Assembly (NCBI GenBank): GCA_944472155.2
Contig: OX235279.1
Coordinates: 141,208,920-141,272,919 of the forward strand
Reading direction: 5' to 3'
DNA from: Trichobilharzia szidati
Lineage: Eukaryota > Platyhelminthes > Trematoda > Strigeidida > Schistosomatidae
DNA: 64,000 bases
Shown here in pieces: positions 14,125 to 25,084 of this stretch (positions are counted from its first letter, which is position 1; each line of letters opens with the position of its first letter). The notes under the pieces are model-generated. The model was given only the letters and a program-made list of their open reading frames with translations, had not been told where the DNA came from and made no database searches. Both the position numbers and the translations under genes were made by a program.

Positions 14125-15412
14125 TAAATTTGAATGAGGCATTAAGAAGACAAATTTCGCGAGATGATATCATTTCGTAGTTTTTTTACAACTAACATGG
14201 TTAACAATAATAAAATAAAGATCATGACAATTACTCAGTTAAATAAAAAACAAAAGTACATACTAATGACCAATCACATTTAGATAGGTCATGTTGTCCA
14301 TGGTAGGCGAAGATTGAAGCCTATTGTTTTTTGTACACACAGTTCAGGCTGAATGTGATTAATCCAAAGTGCTTCCATCACCTTCAATAACCTCGAATTA
14401 GAGTTATGTGATGAAATAAATGTGAAACAGTCATTAATATTGATTTTGTGACCTGACATTAATAAGTGTTTTGCAATGGATGATGCTGGATTTCTATTCG
14501 GATTACTCGCATTGGGATTTTCTATGTGATTTAGTAGCCATTTTGGAACACGTTCTTTTCGAAGACATTGGAACATTCTGTCGGTTCTACCTATATAGGT
14601 GTCACCGCAGCTGCAGGTGAACTTGTAGATACAGTTTGAAGTAGAGTCCACAGAATTTCATCCTTTAATCGTAGGTACAGGGATCGAAAATGTTTAGCAA
14701 GTGAGAAAAAGAGATGTGGCGTAGAATGTGCGTTTGATGGCTGACCGAAGTCTTTGAGCTGTCAACTGCATAATGTGGTCGCCCTTGAGTGGTAGGTTAA
14801 TAAAGATAGCTTTCTTTGTTACAGAAGCTGTCTTTTCGAGATGTGGTGATAAAGTTCTCCGGATAACCATTAGCTAATAAAACTGAATGTATATGTCGAA
14901 ACTCATCCATCACTGTGTCACTCGTGCATATTTTTCGGGCCCTTGAGAACAAACATTTCACTAGGGAACGTTTATACTGGATAGAATCAAAACTGGTAAA
15001 ATGAAGATATTGTCCACTCCATGTCTGTTTACGAAAAATAGATCTCTGAATTGTACCATCACCTCTCCTGGTCATTGTAATATCGAGGAAACCGGGTTTG
15101 TTATTCGATTCTCGTTCGGAAGTCGCTCGGATATTTGGATGAATATGATTAAATAGGGTAATAAAGTTTTCAATAGATTTCGTATTATTACCAATAATGA
15201 GAGTATCATCCACATAACGTCTATACAGCATAAATTTTCCAAGCATACCTTGCATTTGTCGCTCCAATTTTGACATGAAAATATCTGCTAACAGGGCCCC
15301 AAGAGGGCTACCCATCGCAACACCATCGATTTGTTTGTATACCTTTTCTTAGAAGGTGAATCTAATATCTTCAGTACACATTAAGATGATATCTCTGATG
15401 TAAGTGACAGGA
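14125..15412 (-). pseudogene. Penelope-like element, 5'-truncated relic
   Basis: The minus strand encodes the C-terminal half of a PLE protein. In order it has the reverse transcriptase boxes MGSPLGALLADIFM and RYVDDTLIIG, the FLDITMTRR block, and a GIY-YIG-type endonuclease domain (YKFTCSCGDTYIGRT). It closely matches the element at 46966-49140, including the 3' untranslated part at 14125-14288. The relic is broken: an in-frame stop lies just before the KVYKQIDGVAMG block, a frameshift near 14830 ends the RT frame at 14797, and the endonuclease part continues in a separate frame at 14289-14651. Homology stops near 15412, consistent with 5' truncation on insertion. Confidence 0.9.
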
Positions 15413-16545
15413 AAATATAAGGAATCGAAATGTAAAACTTGGATTAATAGCAAATGCTACCACTTTGCTTCTTCCACGTCAAAAATGCCTGTAACTTGAG
15501 TCAAGATAACTTCCAAAGAATGAGTATTTTTCAGATAATCAAATAAAACCCTGCTGAACTTACATTGTTAAATTAAATGTATTCCGAAGTGTTAAAGGCA
15601 TCGCTACACTGACCTTTAAATTCATTTTTTTCCCGACCGTTGTTACGCAAAATTATTTGATATCATTATTATCTTTTGCAGGTGTGCATTTCATTTTTCA
15701 TTGTCGACAGCTGATTCACTTTTAGATATATGGCCAACACAAAACAACTTGCTAAGTAAATCTATCATAATTTATATAATTATTAGTATTTTATTGAATT
15801 ACACATAAATATATACTGCTACAACCTTTTCAGCATAGGAGGGACTTATTTTATCATAAAAATGAATTTATAGTCCAACAAAATGTTAAAAGTATAACTG
15901 CTTAATATATGAAAACTGTCTATATGGTTTCTCTACCATTTCAGCTTATGTCATACCAACCCAAATGAAATAATCCATTTCCATTTCACCATAATTCACT
16001 GATAATACTTTTCGACCCATTTATCATCATAAAGATATTATAAAGATAAAAGATATTAATCAGAACAAATGAATATTTTTGAAGGGATAATTTCGACGTC
16101 ATAATGTGGAATATGTTGAATACTATTATAGCTAGGAAGAAAATTATCTAACAGGAAAGTTCATTAGTAATAGCCTTAGATACTAGTAATTATATATAAT
16201 AGAAGATATGTTAGATAAAGGTTAAAAGTTTAAAACTGAGAGAAATTCTTGAACCTAAATAGGAGAAGAAAGTACGATTCAAATAATGAGTAATAGTGTT
16301 GGAACAGACGAAACCAATCTAAAGAAATGCTGATATATATATCTCACTGGATCAAAATATATACATAAAGTTGCTATCTGAAGTAAGTAGGCAAAAAATT
16401 TTTATTTCTGTAGAAGTGCCACACTTGTAAATATGCAGAAGTTCTTGATATTCTGACGGAAACAAAACAAACGATAAGTTAGATACATTAAGACAGTAAA
16501 ATAAGTAAAAAAAAGAACCACATTTAGTGCAAATAGCTTCCATAT
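15413..16545. other. Anonymous AT-rich DNA
   Basis: No coding or repeat signal was recognised between two PLE relics. An 'atatatat' run lies near 16330. Confidence 0.4.
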
Positions 16546-16774
16546 CCATTATGGGTAAAATTTATCCTGATAAAGTCTGACAGTGTTATACACTAATATT
16601 TACAGATGACGTTTCGAGCACAATTTATTGCTTGTAATCATATCAAGGTACCCATACAACTTTCTAACTTCGTTTATATAATTCCATTATTTTTCATCGC
16701 CTGATTTGGTTGGTAGTAGTATTTTCCATATTTCCGGTATTAGTGATGAGTCATTCCTGTTGCACGTGTTGTGT
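16546..16774. repeat. Left inverted terminal repeat of PLE
   Basis: Near reverse complement of about 17780-18005. Shared blocks include 'gacgtttcgagcacaattta', 'ttccatatttcc' and 'gatgagtcattc'. The arms have diverged by scattered substitutions and small indels, so the element is not recent. Confidence 0.85.
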
Positions 16775-16799
16775 TGGGTGTAGACTCGATGAACAAGGA

Positions 16800-17778
16800 T
16801 TCAGTAATCAGTCTTTCTCGCTCTCCACCTACCTAGATTACTTCTTAGAATTTTAACCCTCTCCCACCCTATTGTATGGTTATGTGTTACTGCATGCAGT
16901 GCAATTGCTGAGCTTTTTTCTAAATTACTTATCTTCTAGGGGTCAACCATTCTTACCTTAGCTAAATTCTTATGTTCTGACAATCTGACTACCCGTGACC
17001 TACTAGTTTGACCTAAGTAGTTGACTTAACTAGCAGTCATTGCAAGGTATTTTGTAAATTATATTATTTTGTATAATTGGGTCAACTGGGTGTTTTAACC
17101 TATAGAGCCTGCCCCTGAGTGAGTGTGTAGGTTTAAATGCCACTCTAATTCCTGCTTTATTAAGAATCCTACGTAGAGTCTCAGATGTCCCCTCCTTATA
17201 TGGTATAACTATAGATGCCTTATATTCTTTCCTATTTATTTTATCATTATTCGTTTCACCATTATTTCTATTCTGCTTTTGACCTTTCTTGATCTACCTA
17301 ATGAATTTTATAGGATAGTTATTTAACACCAACACCTCTTTTATCTGTTTTATTTCGTCATTTAGGTCTTTTTTGTGCTGCTTAGTGCTACTGCTCGGTT
17401 TGTTAGACACTTAACTAAGCCTGCCTTCACAGAAAACGAACGGATGAGATGAATTGAAGTTAAAATATATTAGAATGCGTTGGTTTCTTTTTATAAAAGC
17501 TAGTGTGGAGTTTACCTTCTTCTGTTCGCTTTATTTTACAATCTAACATAGCTAATTCTCCTTGTTCATTTTCCGATTCAAATGTGAATTTTATTCCCTT
17601 TACTAGTGAGTTTATATATGTTGAGAAGCTAGAGATATGTTCTGTTTTTAACACTGTGAGTGGAAGTGTCATCCACATATCTCCACCATATTTTTGGAGG
17701 AGGATTATATGTATTAAGAGCAATATTTTACCAGCTGTCCATAAAGATATCTGCTACGATAGGAGATATTGGTAATCG
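16800..17778 (-). pseudogene. PLE reverse transcriptase C-terminal part and GIY-YIG domain, broken
   Basis: Read on the minus strand from 17778 downward, the frame gives PISPIVADIFMDSW, then IWWRYVDDTSTHSV with the catalytic YVDD near 17675. It then changes frame to VLKTEHISSFSTYINSLV and KLHTSFYKKKPTHSN at 17460-17650. Further down (about 17040-16960) broken frames give NYLGQTSRSRV-like and RLSEHKN-like pieces, the pattern of a PLE GIY-YIG endonuclease. Stops and frameshifts are frequent. The subfamily differs from the 14 kb and 47 kb PLEs: the RT reads FTFESENEQGELAMLDCKIK, against the NKLGFLDITMTRR block of the 47 kb copy. Confidence 0.8.
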
Positions 17779-17779
17779 T

Positions 17780-18005
17780 CAACACTTGCAATAAGAATGA
17801 CTCATCACTCATACTGGAAATATGGAAAATACTACTACCAATCAAATCAAGCGATAAAAAATAATGGAATAATATACAGGAAGTTAGAAAGTTGTGTGAG
17901 TACCCTGATATGATTACGAGCAATGAATTGTGCTCGAAATATCATCTTTAAATATTAGTGTATAACATTGTGAGACTTTATCAAAATAAATTTTGCCCAC
18001 AATGG
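17780..18005. repeat. Right inverted terminal repeat of PLE
   Basis: Near reverse complement of 16546-16774. It is closely matched by the isolated stretch at 46618-46815, in the same orientation. Confidence 0.85.
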
Positions 18006-19138
18006 AACTATACTCAACCACAGTGCACAAGTTCTATTCTTATATTAAAGTTTCCATATCGACGGCAATTCCTCCTAGCAAAATTTTCTCTTGAAATGTT
18101 TCAGACGCTGATATTATCATTCACACTAGTGAACGTTTAACAGAATCAAAATAAAGATAATCTGGGACTTCCTGGTGACATAGTTTTGTAAAATACTTGT
18201 TGTGAAATCCACTCAGCAAATGAATTTCGATTCAGATTGCTTTGTGTTACATAGTATTTAAATAATGAGTAGTAAGTTGTTGGGATAAATTTAGTCCCAC
18301 TAAACATGTAGGCACAAATTTCCATAGATATTTTATTTTTACCAACTAAACAATTCAATCTGTCCACCATCAACAAAAACCTAGAGATAAAAATATCCTT
18401 GTTGCAATACATCTTTACTTCTCTTATCGAAAAGATGACTAGCAGAAATGTTTCACTCGAATCGTATGTAACGAAAACTAGTGAATACTCAGTAGGATAC
18501 TTTACTTTATTAAATCTCCAGAGTACATTGATTCCCATAATGATACTACAAAAAAAACTGATAAAATTGGTAAAATTATTCATTAAAACCGCTAAATTTG
18601 CTGTCTATTGATTTTACTGAAATGAAATACCCAATCTACACTAAGTTGTTCGATAGGAAAGAAATCCCAATAGCTGTATTTATCCAAACATACTGGTGTT
18701 CATGTCCATGATTGGGATAAGGGATGATAATTTAAAACAAATTTAAGGCTAAATTTGAAATTTAACGATAGGATCAAGCTCTGTTGCAAATCGTAGACTT
18801 TGTAAGATAAAAGGTAGGTTTAAACATATTGAAGTTTGATACGTGAATACGGGAAGCTCTCATTTTTGATTGGCTGCTGATTATCACACAAGTTTGCACA
18901 CAGTGTATTTAACAGAATCAACTGTAAGTGAGTAGAAAGAAAGTAAAAGCAGTATAAGCTTCCTTATTTTTATGCATTTGTTGTAAATAATCAGTAAGCG
19001 AACATAAGAGAATCTCTTACAACTATTGCCTGTATAACACTAAATCTTGTTTTTTGCATGGTGTACTCATTCGTCTACTACTCAGAGTGGCAGCCGTTAT
19101 CAAATATCTTGAGAACAAGACATTTTATGCCATGTTGA
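18006..19138. other. Anonymous AT-rich DNA
   Basis: A 145-codon minus-strand frame (18146-18583) is long for this AT content. It contains no motif I recognise, its composition (I, F, N, K, S-rich) is what AT-rich DNA gives by chance, and a plus-strand frame overlaps it. I do not call it a gene. Confidence 0.4.
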
Positions 19139-19442
19139 CACTGTTTATTAGATTTTTCTGTTTTCTGTCTTCTCTCACCCCTTTTTTTCTCATAGTTTGA
19201 TAGAATATGAATTGATGATAACTTAAACTAGGAATTGTAATACTTATATTCCGGATGCGTTCATCTTATAATTTTTTCTCTATTAACTTTCAAACATTGA
19301 AGTATGAAATGTCATTATTTATAACCATTGTAATTTCAGGTGGTTTGCAGCTGATGAGAGCCTGTGAAATAGAATGATGATATCACTTTATACTGCAAAT
19401 CTGGTCTTTCTTTCTCTATCGAAATTTATCAAGGGAACCAAA
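19139..19442 (+). repeat. Ribozyme-bearing short repeat, copy 1
   Basis: A repeat of about 300 bp, present again inverted at 45150-45472 and, shortened, at 45598-45778. Landmarks in order are a T/C-rich block ('tctgttttctgtcttctctc'), 'ggatgcgt', 'tcaaacattgaagtatg', 'ccattgtaatttcaggt' and then the hammerhead-like core. No coding capacity. Confidence 0.75.
19344..19399 (+). ncRNA. Hammerhead-ribozyme-like motif with degenerate helix II
   Basis: The core CTGATGA is at 19351-19357 and GAAA at 19366-19369. Helix I pairs TTTGCAG (19344-19350) with CTGCAAA (19393-19399) over 7 bp. Helix III pairs ATAGA (19369-19373) with TTTAT (19387-19391). The predicted cut falls after A19392 in an NUH-type AUA triplet. 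Thus both core strands and two helices sit where a type I hammerhead needs them. Helix II (GAGCCUGU) forms no good stem, so activity is doubtful. The same layout holds in two other copies near 45.2 and 45.7 kb. The fold was worked out by hand. Confidence 0.55.
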
Positions 19443-19741
19443 TGTATGAAATTTAGGAAATTTCCTTTATTACCCTACTTGATTTGTCATTTAGTTCATC
19501 TGAAATGCTTAAATATGACACCTTTTACACAGTATAAGATTCCGACAGTCACTGAGCTTTAAAAAATTACTAATAAATAACACAGGATGTTCTGATAAAA
19601 GATATACAATCAGTTTGATTGTCCCTGGTTATGTAAACTACTTTATACTTTTTTAAGCACTCGTATTCATTAGTTGATTTTATGTTTTATTCATAATCAC
19701 TGACATTCATTTTATAACCAATTATTTGGTCATGTGATTTT

Positions 19742-20100
19742 TTGGTTACAGGACTTTACCATGAACTAACATCGGTTAGAGGACCACTGGAAATCCTGGG
19801 AGTACTTGACAGCTGTTTCATCCTAGTTTGGGACTCTTCATCGATAGGCACCCACTGCCAGAAATCGAACCAAGGACCTTCTGGTTACAAGGTGACCTCG
19901 TAGACCATTAAGCCACTGGGACCCAATCCAGTGTCCAGCCCATGAATTCCAACCTCTGCCGATTCACAATATAGTGCGACCACTAGCCAATGTCATCTAT
20001 GAGTACTTGTCTTCACACCCGACCTGCTGAAACCTACTGGTCACAACTTCCTACTAGAACCCCCAGGATGGGATTTTTTGTCTGCTGGACTACATGTTTT
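19742..20100 (-). repeat. tRNA-derived SINE, family C (SM-alpha-like)
   Basis: On the minus strand a tRNA-like head (about 19922-19850) has the A-box-like 'agtggcttaatggtctacg' and the B-box-like 'ggttcgatttc'. It is followed directly by a hammerhead-ribozyme relic and a tail to about 19742. A tRNA-like pol III promoter joined to a hammerhead is the known design of the schistosome SM-alpha retroposon, to which I assign this copy by motif. The upstream part (19925-20100) is less certain and may belong to a preceding partial unit. Confidence 0.65.
19801..19846 (-). ncRNA. SM-alpha-type hammerhead ribozyme relic
   Basis: Minus strand: helix II is GUCC paired with GGAU around loop CAAACUA, followed by GAAA (19819-19816) and a very short helix III. 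The GUC cleavage triplet is at 19810-19808. The helix I 3' strand AAGUACUCC follows at once. Opposite it, the 5' strand GGUGCCUAUC has mutated away from good pairing, and the conserved CUGAUGA reads CGAUGA with three extra bases before helix II. The order matches the hammerhead family, but this copy should be inactive. Confidence 0.65.
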
Positions 20101-20910
20101 GTTTTCATTAATGCACCATATACATACTAAGAAAGAAAGATTAATTAAAACGCCAAGTGATATCAGGCTTTTAAAAGAGTACAAAGGGTTGTTTGTGTCT
20201 ATACTTTAGCATCATTTTCCATGTGACAACATAAATCAGTTATGAGTACCAGACACTTGCAACGAAACATCTATTGGGGAAGATGAATCGTAAAATATAT
20301 TAGCCATTGGTTAATTGATTAAAAATGCCCATTAAAATTTTTCAAAAGAATAGACACGGAACAAAGAGAACTCTTTTCGATAAATTCATCATCAGCTGTA
20401 ATTTATCAATATTATTGATTTGATGTTATTTAAACAGTAATGTCGTTCATAAGACTAATTCATTGGTTAATTGTTAAACAATACTCAAATATTAACAATT
20501 ATCATAAGCCATAAAAATATAGAAAATCCATACCCAGAAAATAATAACACTTCTTAGTAGTACTGTTTCTCACATCTTTCCCAACCGGCTGGCAACAAAC
20601 AAGAGCGACTGATGTGATTAATGGACACTAATGTCATATTGCTAACGTTATGTTTAAGTGGGGCTACAAACTAAAGCCAGTTTTATTTAAATTATACTTT
20701 AATGAGAAGAAAGTAATATCAGCACGAAACAATATTATGTTACCGTCCAACTTCGAAATATTCAACTGTACTAAAAGTTTTATTCGAATTCAGATCTATG
20801 AGTATGCTGTTTCTCAATGAAATGATTACCAACTAGAACAATGGGATCAATTCCAGATGTCTATTTTTCAAAATTTCATTACAACCAAAGTATAACGCAT
20901 AGCCATATGT
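20101..20910. other. Anonymous AT-rich DNA
   Basis: No coding frame or repeat recognised. Confidence 0.4.
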
Positions 20911-21137
20911 TTTTCTCCTCCACGTTCCCCAGTGGAATATAGGGCTCCAAGCTAGTGGTTTGAAGTTTCTTTAGCAGTGTTTATTTTACAGGATGGGGTT
21001 GCTAGCCTTATGCCCATCCTTTCCTCTTCACCAGCATTATTTCTGGCTCAGCGAGGTAAAGGAGTGAGTCGGCTGGGGATCAAAACCCGGACCATGTACA
21101 TGGTCGGGGAGCGTCCTAACGGCTATGCCACCGACGC
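20911..21137 (-). repeat. tRNA-derived SINE, head A with body 1
   Basis: Full-length minus-strand copy. The tRNA-like head is at 21065-21137 ('gcgtcggtggcatagccgtt' at its start) and the body runs down to 'ccacgttccccagtgg' near 20915. The B-box region carries a change ('gttttgatcc'), which may weaken its promoter. It lies just beside the family B repeats that start near 21190. Confidence 0.85.
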
Positions 21138-21189
21138 CATATGACCTCACCCTTAAACTGCATGATGAAAACCTGGGATAAATACTTCT

Positions 21190-21480
21190 AGTTATGATAT
21201 TAGATGGTTGGAGGCAATCGGCAGGAAGCCTTGGACCTAGGTTTCGTGCTAGTTGGCACTCACCAGTCAGCAAGCCATATCTGCAACCTTGAGGGAACTC
21301 ATGTCCCTTCTGAGATTCGAACCCGCGTCACCCAGTGCTGCAGTCAGAGACGTTACCACTGAGCTATTCGGGCTTGCGATTGACCTCCTGTAGGACTGTA
21401 GGGGATATTTTGATTTGACACTAGTAACTAGTGTGATGCGTCTAGTCCTCTCTTTGGTGCAGACTGAATTCTATCAGTCA
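21190..21480 (-). repeat. tRNA-derived SINE, family B
   Basis: Minus strand, from 21480 down: a 76-base module starting TGACTGATAGAATTCAGTC, a short linker, then a tRNA-like core with A-box-like 'tagctcagtggtaacg' and B-box-like 'gggttcgaatctc' (near 21321), then a tail with 'gaaacctaggtccaaggc' and 'cctccaaccatct'. Related copies lie at 21527-21705, 39350-39603, 43585-43905 and, split, at 9.8-10.2 kb. No coding capacity. Confidence 0.75.
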
Positions 21481-21833
21481 CGTTTGTAATGTTGCCATGA
21501 TTCTGGGTAGCTCGCCATCACGGTACCCGAATAGCTCAGCGGTAACGTCTCTGACTGCAGCACTGGGTGACGTGAGTTCGAATCTCAGAAGGGACATGAG
21601 TTCCTTCAAGGTTGCAGATACGCCTTGCTGAAGAGTGCCAACTAGCACGAAACCTAGGTCCAAGGCTTCCTGCCGATTGCCTCCAACCATCTCATATCAT
21701 CACAAACAATGCACACCGTGATGGCGAGCTACCTAGAATGGTGGCCACATTACAACCTGACTGATAGAATTCAGTCTGCACCAAAGAGAGGACTAGACGC
21801 ATCACACTAGTTACTAGTGTCAAATCAAAATAT
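21405..21833. repeat. 429-bp foldback around a tRNA-like core
   Basis: The outer 76 bases (21405-21480) are an exact reverse complement of 21758-21833. The match continues inward, imperfectly, to about 21522 and 21717, giving arms of roughly 117 bp. Between them sits a plus-strand family B tRNA-like core (21527-21705). The arms contain CACTAGTAACTAGTG, itself a near-perfect palindrome. The structure could be a miniature inverted-repeat transposon or two SINEs joined head to head. Confidence 0.8.
21527..21705 (+). repeat. SINE family B, tRNA-like core and tail
   Basis: Plus-strand counterpart of the tRNA-like part of 21190-21400, nearly identical over 'cccgaatagctcagcgg', 'actgcagcactgggtgac' and 'caaggcttcctgccgattgc'. 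The A and B boxes are intact. It has no A-rich tail and runs straight into the right foldback arm. Confidence 0.75.
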
Positions 21834-24559
21834 ACTTCTAGTTAAACGTCTTCCTGCTGCGCAGATTGACGTCAAGTTGTGAGTACAACTACTTAGAAGA
21901 AGCAAATTTCCCATGATAATAGCTTGATTCTTTGCAATGTTTGCATAATGTACAAAATTTTTAGCGGAGTTTAATGTATGATATTCTTTTTTCGTCCAGG
22001 GGCTTCAAATGAAAACAATAATTGACAGTGGATAGTGGCACACAATGCTGCCTGACCTGAAGCACAAGCCAATCCATTATGACATCGCTTCTCTGACTCT
22101 ATGGAGAAGTGCAAGAAATTTGGTTGAATGTCAATTTAAAAATTTGCATTTCGAGATCCAAGGATAAAACTCAAGAAAAGTTATCCCATATATTGAGATA
22201 CGCTGCAACCCACAATTATGCCTATTTTCTCAAATTTAACAGAAACTTGTGAACATTTTAAATATTCACGAGAGTAAATAATGCCATTGCAGGTCATATT
22301 TCAATCGATTGCATTAAAGCGAATAAGAGAAATTATATGCAGTATTGTGGTGGAGAGTTTTGGTAGCCCAAATTTCAAGTAGACCGCCGAAATCTCGTGA
22401 GCTTCTATAGGTTATAAAGTCATTAAATATCTTTGTCTTGTTAAAAAAAATTATGGTTTCAAGAGGAAAATCCATGACGAAATTCATGGCCTGCGTATTT
22501 TAACCAGACAGCCTAAAACAGCAGGAAATGTAGGAAGTATGTGAAATATGGAGACTATTCATTTCAGATAGTTACACACTCAAATATATTGTCTTTGAGA
22601 TGATGACGGTACATCAAGCCGGTAGAAATATTTTGAATTTTCCGCGAGACCATCGGAGATAGCACAATCAGTATTGACTGAAGATAAAACTAAAGACCAG
22701 GATCGCGGTTGAATTCTATTTTCTATTCTGATATAACTAAAGTTAATTGTAGGTGGCAGCGATTTTCAGATAATTATGCCTTAAGAACCAGAAAATAGTT
22801 AAATTTATTAGTTTTTTCCATTCATAATTTGCTGAAAATGTACTTTTTGATAGATCTCTTAAGTAGGAGCATATTCTGCGCCTAATTTTTATAAAATAAT
22901 TGGCCCCCATGCTTAATGTTAAATTGTCAATCTTTTCAGAAACATTATCCTAAAAGTGAAAAGAATAAAAAAAGCTGAGTATATCTTAAGTTTCCACACT
23001 GTCTAACGTTTCACACTTCTTGCCAAGATTCTGTGAAGTCAACTCAGTACAGAGAATTGTCACACCAGCTGAGTGTGTAATAGAAAGTTAATGTACTCTC
23101 ATGATAAGGACATTTGAAAATGTAGCGCAGTTGATATTTGTAGTTTATGGGGATCTTTCTTATACTTGCGGGCACGGAATTGCTAACAAATGTAATATAC
23201 CGTACACACCGTTTGTAATGTTTACTGAATTAATCTGGTAGCAGAATTTTATTAAACCTTTCACGATTATTACTATTATTATAACTATTACTAGTTTATT
23301 ACTTTCCGAGTGGAATACAAGTCTTCGGTGGTACATCAGCATTCCACTAGAATCTCTGTAATCAATAACAACTGGTTGCACGACTTCCCCACCAAACCTA
23401 AGACGCCCAACTAATCACTTGCCAGTGTAGTTCTACTCAAGGACCCTCCGTGGAATGTCACTCAGTTCTCTCATCAGTTTATACCAAATTCATCCTCGTT
23501 TCCTTCTTCACCCCCAGAGTTCCTTATTGCTCATTAAAATATTATTTACTATCGGCTGAAGCTCGTATGAGCAACACGTTTCACGTTGTTACATGTATCA
23601 ATGTAGTTTTTGTCATCGTGCATTGATATCAGTTAGTGATAAATCCATTAGAAACCGAGTTTCACTAAACACTTACTTTCTTCGCATGATAGGATACCTT
23701 ATTCTCTTCGACAGTGTATATCCACTACCCTATTCCGGATGCAACGGTTACTGGGTGTACAAGCCTTTCTGTTTTAATCAATGCGAAGTATGTATGGATG
23801 CTGTACAAAATCGACATAATTTCATGGAATTTAACTGGCATCCAATGGGTATCAAGCCTCTAGTCAACAGACTTGACACTATTAAGCATCTTCCGTAGAA
23901 ATATGAAGAATTCTATCACAGTTAGCGGAAGAATTAGAAAATAATTTAAAATCCTAAGCAGTAATTGTTGATTTTCATGAGTAGTCTCAATATGTCATCC
24001 ATCAGTGTTTCCACTAATATGCAAATACTTTCACCAGTCACTCACTAACTTTGTCTTCTTACAACGATGTAACGACTAAACATTTCACGCAAAACCTGTG
24101 AAAACAAAATATTAGTAAATATTTGTGAATCACATTTTTCCCATCATTTTCTGTCACAGAAAAAAGGGGTTAGCCGATAACTCCGTGTCCTTGGTAGTCA
24201 GTAGGACGAATATCACCCTTTTTGTTTGTTTGTTTGTCTTTTTCATTTCAAAAGAGAAAAGTAATTAATAACTATTATTTTAATTGTATGGAACTTTTTC
24301 TAGAACTATACTATGATTAATTAGTCTGACAGTGAATTATCATTCATTTTAATTGGATAAGTGATTCAGAGTAAAACAAAATAGCAAAAGTATTTTTAAC
24401 TTTAAGACAAATGAACGCAATACTGAATGAAACTCCATCAAAGTCGTAGAAACAACTGAAGATGGAATTTTCAATCTGTTTTACAATGAAGAAAACATTA
24501 AACTTTTTTAAAGAAATAGTTAATTATGCTGACGCAGTGGTCACTATTTTTAATATATT
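21834..24559. other. Anonymous DNA with one unassigned 101-codon frame
   Basis: The plus-strand frame at 23593-23898 contains several CxxC-like pairs (CSFCHR, CEVCMD), but no domain I can name, no splice context I trust and no second copy here. It could be a fragment of an unrecognised element or host exon, or chance. The rest of the interval shows nothing. Confidence 0.3.
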
Positions 24560-24700
24560 TATGCACTGAAGTTTCTGCAGCGATTTGGCTAATTTTTTGG
24601 GGTGAAGTTGTTAGCACGACGCCCCAACCCTCCCTCTTTATCCGACCTTGGGACCGGCTAGAAAACTAGCGAGCTAGTAACCCGCAAGTGAAAGATGAAA
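24560..24700. repeat. Possible dispersed repeat, GC-richer block
   Basis: A block markedly richer in GC than its surroundings, with 'cgacgccccaaccctccctc' and 'ttgggaccggct'. It appears once in the window, so its repetitive nature is a guess from composition. Confidence 0.3.
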
Positions 24701-24771
24701 ACTGAAGAACGAGGAGAATAAAATGTGTTATGTCAGCAGGAGTTGTTATGTTGATGTAGTTACGCTCCTTA

Positions 24772-24830
24772 AGTTGGAGGATTTAATTGAGAAAATCTCA
24801 TTGTTCTTCTGGACAACATCGGTCCAGCGC
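24772..24830 (-). repeat. Short repeat shared with 25930-26010
   Basis: The minus strand reads 'gatgttgtccagaagaac' followed by 'caattaaatcc'. The plus strand near 25955 has 'gatgttgtccagaaggac' and 'ctaaaccaacc'. The two are inverted relative to each other and flank an RTE fragment. Confidence 0.5.
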
Positions 24831-25084
24831 AAACTTCAATAATATGAAGTGGACATATTTGAATTCTACATATGTGATAATATGTTTGTATCTCCTGACA
24901 ATCTTTATCGGATTGGTTGTTCATTTGCATTAGTATTGGATCGTTTTTATCGGCCAAAGTGAGCAAGCCCTTCGACTCCGAGTCCACATATATAAAATAG
25001 CTGTTAAAAGATAACACGACATGTATTTTTTCTTAGGTCGATGCATGTAGATAAGTATGAACACCAGTTTATTTGAGAAAATGT

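Larger units (their letters stand above)
16546..18005 (-). mobile_element. Penelope-like element with long inverted terminal repeats
   Basis: The element is bracketed by inverted repeats of about 228 bp: 16546-16774 and about 17780-18005, the outer ends reading 'ccattatgggtaaaattt' and its near-complement. Between them lies a minus-strand PLE coding relic. Long terminal repeats in either orientation are known for PLEs, so the architecture fits. The coding part starts abruptly at the inner edge of the right repeat, in the middle of the reverse transcriptase, so the element lacks the protein's N-terminal half. Single copies of the same terminal repeat occur at 33545-33815 and 46618-46815. Confidence 0.8.

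Noticed and set aside
16600..16640. 'GATGACGTTTCGAGC' in PLE terminal repeats as a hammerhead core
   Set aside because: No GAAA at the needed position and no pairing helices around it in any of the copies.
18146..18583. 145-codon minus-strand open frame
   Set aside because: Composition typical of AT-rich chance frames, no motif, and an overlapping plus-strand frame of similar quality.
21527..21605. Functional tRNA gene
   Set aside because: It has A and B boxes, but no convincing acceptor stem pairing, and it recurs as part of a repeat.
23440..23510. 'CTGATGAGAG' on the minus strand as a hammerhead
   Set aside because: No GAAA strand and no helix II at the required spacing.
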